From: Minisyncoccota bacterium
Lineage (GTDB): Bacteria; Patescibacteriota; Minisyncoccia; Minisyncoccales; Minisyncoccaceae
Assembly (NCBI GenBank): GCA_028689175.1
Contig: JAQTWS010000010.1
Coordinates: 1 to 10,836 of the forward strand
Reading direction: 5' to 3'
DNA length: 10,836 nt
Numbering within the stretch: position 1 is the first letter of the stretch; every line of letters starts with the position of its first letter. Of the stretch, positions 1-5,824 are shown piece after piece. The position numbers and the translations under genes were made by a program. Below the pieces are notes generated by a model. The model was not told where the DNA came from and made no database searches. It saw only the letters and a list, made by a program, of their open reading frames with translations.

Positions 1-785
1 AAGAAAATCTTATTAGAAATATTTCTTTTGATAAATTTAAAAAAGAAATAAAAGGAAAGAAAATACTCAATATTCAAAGAAGAGCTAAATACATTATTTT
101 TGAACTATCAGATAATTACATTTTACTTGTTCATCTTAAAATGACGGGTCATTTTCTTTTAGGAAAATGGAACATTGAAGGAGGCAAGGCTAATCCAATA
201 ATTGAAGGCCCTATTAAGACTGATAGATATAATCAACATGTGCACATTATTTTTTATTTAGATCAAGAAAAGGAATTAGGTTTTTCAGACGTAAGACAGT
301 TTGGTAAAATCGAACTTTATACAAAAGAAGAATTTAAAAATGTAAAAGAAATTAATAAACTAGGGGTCGAGCCGCTAACAAAAGAATTTACTTTTGATTG
401 TTTTAAGAGTATCATTAAAAATACGAAAACGAACATTAAAAAATTATTAATGGATCAAGAAAAAATAGCTGGCATAGGTAATGTGTATGCTTCTGAAATA
501 TTATTTCTCGCCAAAATTAATCCACTGAGAAATACAAAAACTTTAAATGAATTAGAGTTAAAAAATATTTATGATGCCATTAAAATAATTTTAAATAAAG
601 CCCTTAAGTTTCAAGGAAATAGTATCTCTGATTATAGAAAGGTTGATGGAAAAAAGGGAGATTATCAAAATCATGCATTGGTTTATGGAAAAAGAGGCGA
701 AAATTGTCCTAACTGTGAAGGCAAAATAAAATATGTAAAAATAAATCAAAGAGGAACATTTTACTGTCCTTTATGTCAAAAATAA
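1..785 (+). CDS. mutM: Formamidopyrimidine-DNA glycosylase (Fpg/MutM), 5' end outside the window
   Basis: Base-excision repair enzyme that removes oxidised purines such as 8-oxoguanine and cuts the abasic site. The open frame runs from the left edge (first full codon at base 3), so the ATG at 141 is an internal Met, not the start. About 260 residues are visible. Roughly 35-40 N-terminal residues, including the catalytic Pro-Glu, lie outside. Visible family marks, in order: RRAKY with the conserved beta-hairpin lysine; HLKMTG with the lesion-side Met; DVRQFG with the Arg and Phe of the intercalation loop; the helix-two-turn-helix segment DQEKIAGIGNVYASE; SDYRKVDG; and a C-terminal zinc finger with CPNC (bases 705-716) and CPLC (765-776). 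The gene stops 4 bases before holA, so the two are probably cotranscribed. A Nei-type relative is less likely given these motifs, though the N-terminus cannot be checked. Confidence 0.93.
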   Translation, partial: ENLIRNISFDKFKKEIKGKKILNIQRRAKYIIFELSDNYILLVHLKMTGHFLLGKWNIEGGKANPIIEGPIKTDRYNQHVHIIFYLDQEKELGFSDVRQFGKIELYTKEEFKNVKEINKLGVEPLTKEFTFDCFKSIIKNTKTNIKKLLMDQEKIAGIGNVYASEILFLAKINPLRNTKTLNELELKNIYDAIKIILNKALKFQGNSISDYRKVDGKKGDYQNHALVYGKRGENCPNCEGKIKYVKINQRGTFYCPLCQK

Positions 786-789
786 ACAA

Positions 790-1701
790 ATGATTATACT
801 ACTTTACGGAAAAGATACATATAGATCAAAGAATAGATTGAATGAACTTAAAAAAGAATACAAGCTTAAAAATGAAAGCGGAATTAATGAAAGATTTTTA
901 GATGGTAAAAATTTAAATTTTGAGGATTTGAAAAATGAAGTTTTAGGACTTTCATTTTTTAATGAAAAAAAATTAATATTAATTGAAAATGCTTTTTCAA
1001 ACAAAACTTTAAAAGAAAAAATTAAAGAAAAAGGAAAAGAATTTTTAAATTCAGAAAATATTATTATATTCTACGAAAAAGACAAAGTTTTAAAAGGAGA
1101 TATTCTCTACTCTTTCATTAGAAAAAAAGCTTTAATAGAAGAATATGATTTTTTAAAAGAAGAAGAATTAAAAAAATGGATCAAAGAAGAAGTTTTAAAG
1201 AATGAGGGAAGTATATCTGATGGAGCATTGAAATTATTAATTGATTATATAGGCAATGACTTATGGAGACAAAAAAATGAAATACAAAAATTAATTGCTT
1301 ATAAAAACAAAGAGGAAATTAAAGAAAAAGATGTTGATTTACTCATAAATGTTCAAGCAGAAACAAATATTTTTAATACAGTAGATGCCATTGCTGAAAA
1401 GGATAAAAAACGTGCAATAAAATTAATAAAAAAACATTTGGAAAAAGGAGAGTCCATTTTTGGCTTGCTTGCCTTAATTGCAAATCAATTTAAAAATATG
1501 ATAATTGTAAAAACTGCGAAAGATTACAAAAGAACGAATCTTCATCCTTTTGTTCAAAGAAAATCCTTTTATCAATCCCAAAAATTTTCAATTGAAGATT
1601 TAAAAAGAATTTATGCTAAAATTTTAGAAATTGATTCAGGAATAAAAACAGGAAAAGTAGACGAAAGTATAGCAATCGAAACCCTTATATTAGAAATATG
1701 A
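790..1701 (+). CDS. holA: DNA polymerase III delta subunit (clamp-loader subunit HolA)
   Basis: Delta subunit of the clamp loader, which opens the sliding clamp for loading on primed DNA. The protein has 303 residues, somewhat shorter than the usual roughly 330-345. It opens with MIILLYGKDTYRSKNRLNEL, the typical HolA start in which a beta strand leads into a G-x-[DE]-x-[FY] turn. A Lys/Glu-rich AAA+-like region follows, with EEELKKWIKEEV and the collar-domain stretch LLIDYIGNDLWRQKNEIQKL, which is the most recognisable family segment. The C-terminal helical domain (about residues 195-303) has NIFNTVDAIAEKDKKRAIKL and a closing KVDESIAIETLILEI. As is usual for delta, there is no working Walker A motif. 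The ATG at 790 follows the mutM stop after 4 bases, with no Shine-Dalgarno sequence, so expression probably depends on readthrough from mutM. It ends in TGA. Confidence 0.9.
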   Translation: MIILLYGKDTYRSKNRLNELKKEYKLKNESGINERFLDGKNLNFEDLKNEVLGLSFFNEKKLILIENAFSNKTLKEKIKEKGKEFLNSENIIIFYEKDKVLKGDILYSFIRKKALIEEYDFLKEEELKKWIKEEVLKNEGSISDGALKLLIDYIGNDLWRQKNEIQKLIAYKNKEEIKEKDVDLLINVQAETNIFNTVDAIAEKDKKRAIKLIKKHLEKGESIFGLLALIANQFKNMIIVKTAKDYKRTNLHPFVQRKSFYQSQKFSIEDLKRIYAKILEIDSGIKTGKVDESIAIETLILEI

Positions 1702-1705
1702 AAAC

Positions 1706-1738
1706 TATACTTTTTTAAATTATTAAAAATAGTATAAT
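1706..1738 (+). promoter_or_regulatory. Probable promoter of the hydrogenase operon, with an overlapping inverted repeat
   Basis: A perfect TATAAT (1733-1738) ends six bases before the ATG of the flavoprotein gene, so the predicted transcript begins at or next to the start codon. No good -35 hexamer is visible at 16-18 bases (only T-rich sequence). The arms TATACT (1706-1711) and AGTATA (1731-1736) form a 6-base inverted repeat whose right arm overlaps the -10 box. Partly pairing T and A runs lie between them. It could be an operator or a weak AT-only hairpin after holA. Confidence 0.5.
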
Positions 1739-1744
1739 AAAAAA

Positions 1745-2719
1745 ATGGAAACAGATATTATTCAAAAACTTAAAATAGCTGATTTAAGAGGCAGAGGGGG
1801 TGCAGGGTTCCCTACATATTTAAAATGGGAAAGTGTTTTAAAAACAAATGCTCCTAAAAAATATATAATTTGCAATGCTGCTGAAGGGGAACTTGATCTT
1901 AAAAAAGATAAATATATTTTGGAACATTATTCAAAAGATGTTATTTCAGGTATTAAAATTGCACTTAAAACAATAGATAATTCTTCTGCATATATTTATT
2001 TAAACAAAGAATATTATTCTTTATTTAAAGATAAATTAAAAGATGAAAATATCGTTTTAATTGAAGAAGATAATGGATATATCGGAGGAGAGGAGTCAGC
2101 TTTAATAAATTTTATAGAAGGTAAAATAGCTGAGCCAAGAAAAAAACCTCCTTTTGTTTCTGAAAAAGGACTGTTTAATATGCCCACACTTGTAAACAAT
2201 GTAGAAACTTTTTATTATGTTTCTAAAATTGAAAAGGGAGAATATGATAGTGAAAGGTTTTATATGATTTTGGGAGAAAAAATCAATGGAGGAATTTATG
2301 AACTTAAAGAAGGAATGACTATAAGGGAAATTTTAAAAAGTACAAAAAATTATTTAGATTGTCCTTTTTATGTTCAAGCAGGAGGAGGCGCTTGCGGAGA
2401 AATAATGACAGAGGATGAATTTGATAAACCTGTTTTGGGAGAAGGATTTATAAGGGTTATTTCTTACGAGGAAGACCCCTATAATCTAATGGAAAGATGG
2501 GCAGAATTTTTGGTAAATGGAAATTGTGACAAATGCACGCCTTGCAGAGAAGGTACATACAGGATTTTGGAAATGATAAAGAAAAGAAAATTAGATATAG
2601 ATAAATTGGAAGAAATATTTTTAGCGCTTGAAAAAACAAGTTTTTGCGCATTAGGAAAAGGAACCCCAATACCCTTTAGAAGTTTAATTAAAAAAGTGAT
2701 ACTTAAAAATCATGATTAA
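1745..2719 (+). CDS. NuoF/HydB-like NAD(P)H-binding flavoprotein subunit of an [FeFe] hydrogenase
   Basis: Electron-input subunit related to complex I NuoF and hydrogenase HydB; it should bind FMN, NAD(H) and one [4Fe-4S] cluster. It has 324 residues. Seen in order: LRGRGGAGFPTYLKW (14-28, FMN loop); ICNAAEGE (42-49), matching the family NADExE segment; GYIGGEESAL (111-120, nucleotide binding); VNNVET; and a cluster motif CDKCTPC (Cys261, 264, 267) with a fourth Cys at 301. The family's N-terminal approximately 60 residues before the FMN loop are absent. So are the N-terminal [2Fe-2S] domain and the C-terminal ferredoxin domain found in large HydB proteins. An in-frame TAA just upstream (1739-1741) fixes the ATG at 1745. 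There is no Shine-Dalgarno sequence. It overlaps hydA by 8 bases, which strongly suggests a complex with it. The natural direction and partner (NADH versus NADPH) are inferred, not shown. Confidence 0.88.
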   Translation: METDIIQKLKIADLRGRGGAGFPTYLKWESVLKTNAPKKYIICNAAEGELDLKKDKYILEHYSKDVISGIKIALKTIDNSSAYIYLNKEYYSLFKDKLKDENIVLIEEDNGYIGGEESALINFIEGKIAEPRKKPPFVSEKGLFNMPTLVNNVETFYYVSKIEKGEYDSERFYMILGEKINGGIYELKEGMTIREILKSTKNYLDCPFYVQAGGGACGEIMTEDEFDKPVLGEGFIRVISYEEDPYNLMERWAEFLVNGNCDKCTPCREGTYRILEMIKKRKLDIDKLEEIFLALEKTSFCALGKGTPIPFRSLIKKVILKNHD

Positions 2720-4403
2720 TATAGAAATAAATGGGAAAAAAATAATTGCTGATGGGAAAAAGAATATTTTAGAAATAGCAATTGAAAACGATATAGATAT
2801 TCCTTCGCTTTGTTACCACCCTGACATTTATCCAAAAGAGGCATGCAGATTATGTATGATAGAAATTGAGGGTAAAAATGGTCTTTTTGCATCTTGTTCC
2901 ACTTATCCAGAAGAAGGAATGATAATTAGAACAAATTCAGAAGAAATTTTAAAAACAAGAAAAACCAATTTAAAATTGATGTTCTCTCAGCATATTGAAA
3001 AATGCAATACATGTCTTTGGAATAATAAATGCAAAATGATGAGATATGCTAAAGAATGGGGAATTCGTATAAATGAGTGGGAGGATAGAAAAAAGAATTA
3101 TCCTAAATATGATTTTGGAGGAGTAATTACTTACGATTCTTCAAAATGCATTAATTGTTCTAATTGTGTAGATATTTGTAAAAATCAAGGAATAAGTTTT
3201 TTAGAAATTGAAAATCAAGGAAGTTTTCATTCAATTATTCCGTCAAAAAATAAAAATAAGGATTGTGTTTATTGTGGACAATGTGTTGTTCATTGTCCTT
3301 CAGGAACTTTTTCATCAGTTGACCCATCTTTAAAAATTGAGGAAGAGATAAAAAATAACAAATATGTAGTTTTTCAATTCGCGCCCTCTATTAGAACAAG
3401 TATAGGTGAGGAATTTAATATGGAATATGGCTCAGTTGTGACTGAAAAAATAATAGCTGGAATTAAAAAGCTCGGAGCAAAAAAAGTTTTTGATGTATCT
3501 CTTGGAGCTGATTTGGTTACAATAGAGGAAGCAAATGAGCTCATAGGAAGACTTCAAACAAAAAAAAGACTGCCCATGCTTACTTCTTGTTGTCCTGCAT
3601 GGGTTAAATTTGTTGAATTTTACAAGCCAGAATTTATTCCAAATCTAACAGAAGTTAAATCCCCTCAAATTCTTTTAGGAGGAATTATAAAAACATATTT
3701 TGCAGAAAAAGAAAATATTGATCCTAAAAATATCATTGTGGTTTCTGTAATGCCTTGCACCTCTAAGAAATATGAGGCTAATAGAGAGGAGTTAAAGATA
3801 AATGGATTGAAGTGTGTTGATTATGTATTAACCACCCATGAGCTTGCAAGAATGTTTATAAAAAATAATATTGATATTAGTAAAATTGAAGGAGAAAATA
3901 AAGATGAACTTTTAGGTATTGCCTCAGGGGCAGGTGTAATTTTTGGATCCTCTGGCGGGGTTGCAGAATCTGCAACAAGAACTGCATGTTATAAATTGTT
4001 GAATAAAAAAATCGACAAAATAGATTTTAAAGAGTTTAGGGGGCATGAGGGAATTAAAGAGGCTAGTGTTAAAATAAACGATATAGAAATTAAAATAGCA
4101 GTTGTAAATGGACTTATAAACGCTAAAAAAATACTTGAGGATTATCCTAAAAAATTTGATTATGTAGAGGTAATGTCTTGTCCTGGGGGATGTGTTGGGG
4201 GAGGAGGGCAACCTGTTCCAGTAAATAAAAATATTAGAAAAAAAAGAGCAGATAGTTTATATCAAATTGATCAAAATGAAAATATTAGAATCGCAGATGA
4301 AAATCCAACAGTTCAAAGTATTTATAAAGAATTTTTAAAAGACAAAAGAGTAATAAATAAAATTGCTTATACAAAATTTTTTAAAAAGCAAAAAGAAAAT
4401 TAA
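2712..4403 (+). CDS. hydA: [FeFe] hydrogenase catalytic subunit, M3 type (HydA)
   Basis: Catalyses 2H+ + 2e- to H2 (reversible), presumably cytoplasmic since no signal peptide is seen. The 563 residues have the full M3 layout: a plant-type [2Fe-2S] domain (Cys34, 45, 48, 62); a His-ligated [4Fe-4S] site (His94, Cys98, 101, 107); two ferredoxin-type [4Fe-4S] sites (Cys146/149/152/156 and 185/188/191/195); then the H-cluster domain. All three H-cluster signatures are intact: TSCCPAW (291-297), MPCTSKKYE (347-355) and MSCPGGCVGGGGQP (488-501). This gives the four cluster cysteines 294, 349, 490 and 494, plus the proton-transfer cysteine 293. It is therefore predicted active, not a regulatory homologue. 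No C-terminal extra [2Fe-2S] domain is present, unlike the large HydA of trimeric bifurcating enzymes. It overlaps the flavoprotein gene by 8 bases. The maturases HydE, HydF and HydG are not in the window. Confidence 0.96.
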   Translation: MINIEINGKKIIADGKKNILEIAIENDIDIPSLCYHPDIYPKEACRLCMIEIEGKNGLFASCSTYPEEGMIIRTNSEEILKTRKTNLKLMFSQHIEKCNTCLWNNKCKMMRYAKEWGIRINEWEDRKKNYPKYDFGGVITYDSSKCINCSNCVDICKNQGISFLEIENQGSFHSIIPSKNKNKDCVYCGQCVVHCPSGTFSSVDPSLKIEEEIKNNKYVVFQFAPSIRTSIGEEFNMEYGSVVTEKIIAGIKKLGAKKVFDVSLGADLVTIEEANELIGRLQTKKRLPMLTSCCPAWVKFVEFYKPEFIPNLTEVKSPQILLGGIIKTYFAEKENIDPKNIIVVSVMPCTSKKYEANREELKINGLKCVDYVLTTHELARMFIKNNIDISKIEGENKDELLGIASGAGVIFGSSGGVAESATRTACYKLLNKKIDKIDFKEFRGHEGIKEASVKINDIEIKIAVVNGLINAKKILEDYPKKFDYVEVMSCPGGCVGGGGQPVPVNKNIRKKRADSLYQIDQNENIRIADENPTVQSIYKEFLKDKRVINKIAYTKFFKKQKEN

Positions 4404-4407
4404 GAAT

Positions 4408-4902
4408 ATGGAAAAAATAATTTCAGGAGTAAAAAGTTTAACAATTCCTTTAATTCAATTTTTAAGCATTTTAGGAATTATTATATTAATTCAGATAATT
4501 TTTAAAAATCAATTTATAGTTGGAACAATTATTAATACTCTTTTAATAACATCTGTTATTTTTTTAGGTTTAAGGCAGGCTATTGGAATAGCCATAATTC
4601 CTAGTTTATTTTCTATTTCAACAGGAATGATGCCAGCAGTAATTTTACCATTCGTTCCATGCATTATTATAGGAAATTTAATTTTAGTTTTAACATTTAA
4701 TTTGTTAAAAGATAAAAATTATTTTTTAGGAGGAATTTTAGGGTCTATTTTGAAATTTGGTTTTCTATTTTCTGTTAGTAGTTTAATGTTCAGCTCTCTT
4801 CCAAAAGGCATACTTTACGCAATGAGTTACCCTCAATTATTTACAGCGCTAATGGGAACACTTTTATCATTTGTAGTTTTAAAAGCATTTAAAAAAATAT
4901 AA
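4408..4902 (+). CDS. Six-helix membrane protein, ECF transporter S-component-like, linked to the hydrogenase
   Basis: A strongly hydrophobic 164-residue protein with about six membrane segments (near residues 9-32, 36-53, 56-71, 74-98, 103-126 and 136-160). It starts 4 bases after the hydA stop and is the last gene before the operon terminator. The size, helix number and small-residue-rich helices resemble substrate-binding S components of ECF vitamin and metal importers. From memory, similar small membrane proteins next to CPR hydrogenases carry the misleading database name iron hydrogenase, but this one has no cluster-binding cysteines and cannot itself be a hydrogenase. The ATG at 4408 is chosen over an upstream TTG at 4363, because the latter would extend 41 bases into hydA and add a basic, non-family-like tail. 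The substrate is unknown; iron or a cofactor precursor for the hydrogenase is only a guess from context. No ECF ATPase or T subunit is in view. Confidence 0.7.
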   Translation: MEKIISGVKSLTIPLIQFLSILGIIILIQIIFKNQFIVGTIINTLLITSVIFLGLRQAIGIAIIPSLFSISTGMMPAVILPFVPCIIIGNLILVLTFNLLKDKNYFLGGILGSILKFGFLFSVSSLMFSSLPKGILYAMSYPQLFTALMGTLLSFVVLKAFKKI

Positions 4903-4912
4903 TTTACTTACT

Positions 4913-4940
4913 AAAAAAGACGCTAGAAGCGTCTTTTTTT
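4913..4940. terminator. Bidirectional Rho-independent terminator between the hydrogenase operon and rpsT
   Basis: The GC-rich stem GACGC (4919-4923) and GCGTC (4929-4933) closes a 5-base loop, TAGAA. It is flanked by an A run (4913-4918) and a T run (4934-4940). The sequence works on both strands, ending the hydrogenase operon 11 bases after its last stop codon and rpsT just beyond its stop at 4943. Confidence 0.92.
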
Positions 4941-4942
4941 TA

Positions 4943-5206
4943 TTATTGAATTGAGTTTACAAGTTTTGTAATTCTTGATTTCTTACGAGAAGCAGTATTG
5001 TCTTTAATAACATTTGTTTTTGCTGCTTTATCAATTACTTTATATACTTTGGGTAACATTTTTAAAGCCTCTTCTTTATTCTTTAAAGTAACCAAAGATC
5101 GAACCTCTTTCAAGATTTTTCTCATTTCTCTTTTCTTTAAAAAGTTTGCATATCTCTTTTTTTCGTCCTGAACTAGACGTTTTTTTGCTGACTTTAATAT
5201 TGGCAT
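4943..5206 (-). CDS. rpsT: 30S ribosomal protein S20
   Basis: Small-subunit protein that binds 16S rRNA early in 30S assembly. The 87 residues match the family length. It begins MPILKSAKKRLVQDEKKRYA, the typical S20 start (P-x-x-KSAKKR), and has IDKAAKTNVIKDNTASRKKS near the C-terminus, the second family hallmark. The protein is rich in Lys and Arg throughout, as expected for an rRNA binder. The ATG at 5206 is chosen over an in-frame TTG at 5224, because the family N-terminus begins at this Met and the upstream TTG overlaps the predicted -10 box. No Shine-Dalgarno sequence is present; the predicted transcript start falls on the ATG itself. It is transcribed alone, convergent with the hydrogenase operon and divergent from ruvA, with a terminator directly after the stop. 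Confidence 0.95.
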   Translation of the reverse strand: MPILKSAKKRLVQDEKKRYANFLKKREMRKILKEVRSLVTLKNKEEALKMLPKVYKVIDKAAKTNVIKDNTASRKKSRITKLVNSIQ

Positions 5207-5212
5207 AGACTT

Positions 5213-5241
5213 AATATATACCAAAATTTAAAATTATGCAA
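5213..5241 (-). promoter_or_regulatory. Predicted rpsT promoter
   Basis: Read on the minus strand, TTGCAT (5241 to 5236) is followed after 17 bases by TATATT (5218 to 5213). The -10 ends six bases before the A of the rpsT ATG at 5206, so the transcript would start at the start codon, which suggests a leaderless mRNA. Confidence 0.6.
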
Positions 5242-5246
5242 GAGTA

Positions 5247-5274
5247 TTGAAAAACTTTCTCCAAATGTTAATAT
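5247..5274 (+). promoter_or_regulatory. Predicted promoter of ruvA-murE
   Basis: TTGAAA (5247-5252), then 16 bases, then TAATAT (5269-5274). The predicted transcript start is at about 5281-5282, where the ruvA ATG begins. TATTAA (5272-5277) is an alternative -10 but would place the start inside the gene. The promoter is back-to-back with that of rpsT in the 75-base gap between the two genes. Confidence 0.45.
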
Positions 5275-5281
5275 TAAGTAT

Positions 5282-5824
5282 ATGATTACATTTTTAAAAG
5301 GAAAAGTAATACATAAAGGATCTAAAAGCATTTTTCTTTTAGTTAATGATATTGGATATGAAATATTTTTATCTCCTTCAAATTTAAAAAAAATAAAGGA
5401 GGGGACCGAAGAAGAATTTTATACACAGCTTGTTTTAAAAGAAAAAGAAATTGAGCTTTACGGGTTTTTAAGCTTTAGCGAATTAGAGTTATTTAAATTG
5501 TTAAAAACGATTTCAGGAGTTGGTCCTAAGATCGCTTTAATTTTTGCAGAGGCTGGATCGCTTCAAAGGCTTAAATTTAAATTAGAAAATGAAAAGCCTC
5601 CTAAAGGTATTGGTACAAAAAAAATACAAAAAATTTTGCTTGAGCTAACCGGTAAAATTAAAGAGGTTGAAAAGAGGCAAGATAAGGATGAAGAAGTCAT
5701 TGATGCCTTAAAATCTTTAGGTTTTTCGCATAAAGAGATCAAAAATGCATTATCCCAAATAGATAAAAACGTTAAAGATTTAGAAGATAAAATAAAAGCA
5801 GCACTTCAATTTTTAGCAAAATGA
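5282..5824 (+). CDS. ruvA: Holliday junction branch migration protein RuvA
   Basis: Binds four-way DNA junctions as a tetramer and recruits the RuvB motor during recombination repair. The 180 residues are slightly short against the usual 190-205. Domain I (1-62, OB fold) begins MITFLKGKVIHKG, has DIGYEIFL (23-30), and ends ELYGF. Domain II carries two helix-hairpin-helix motifs, TISGVGPKIAL (76-86) and KGIGTKKIQKILLEL (108-122). A short charged linker (about 125-136) leads to domain III (137-180), the RuvB-binding three-helix bundle with IDALKSLGFSHKEI. The acidic pin region reads Lys-Glu-Lys-Glu (53-56), where E. coli has Arg-Glu-Asp-Ala. There is no Shine-Dalgarno sequence. Its stop overlaps the murE start in an ATGA, so the two are probably translationally coupled. 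Neither ruvB nor ruvC is in view. Confidence 0.94.
   Translation: MITFLKGKVIHKGSKSIFLLVNDIGYEIFLSPSNLKKIKEGTEEEFYTQLVLKEKEIELYGFLSFSELELFKLLKTISGVGPKIALIFAEAGSLQRLKFKLENEKPPKGIGTKKIQKILLELTGKIKEVEKRQDKDEEVIDALKSLGFSHKEIKNALSQIDKNVKDLEDKIKAALQFLAK

Noticed and set aside
141..143. ATG as the start of the glycosylase
   Set aside because: The reading frame is open to the left edge and codes for conserved Fpg sequence, including the beta-hairpin lysine segment.
2735..2762. Runs of A as programmed slippage sites in hydA and neighbours
   Set aside because: A runs are everywhere in this AT-rich DNA and all frames are intact without any shift.
4363..4407. TTG-initiated 15-residue extension of the ECF-like membrane protein
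   Set aside because: It lies inside the hydA coding end, adds a basic tail before the first helix, and the ATG at 4408 directly after the hydA stop fits operon spacing.
5207..5224. TTG start giving six more residues on S20
   Set aside because: Family members begin at the Met of MPILKSAKKR, and the extension overlaps the predicted -10 box of the gene.
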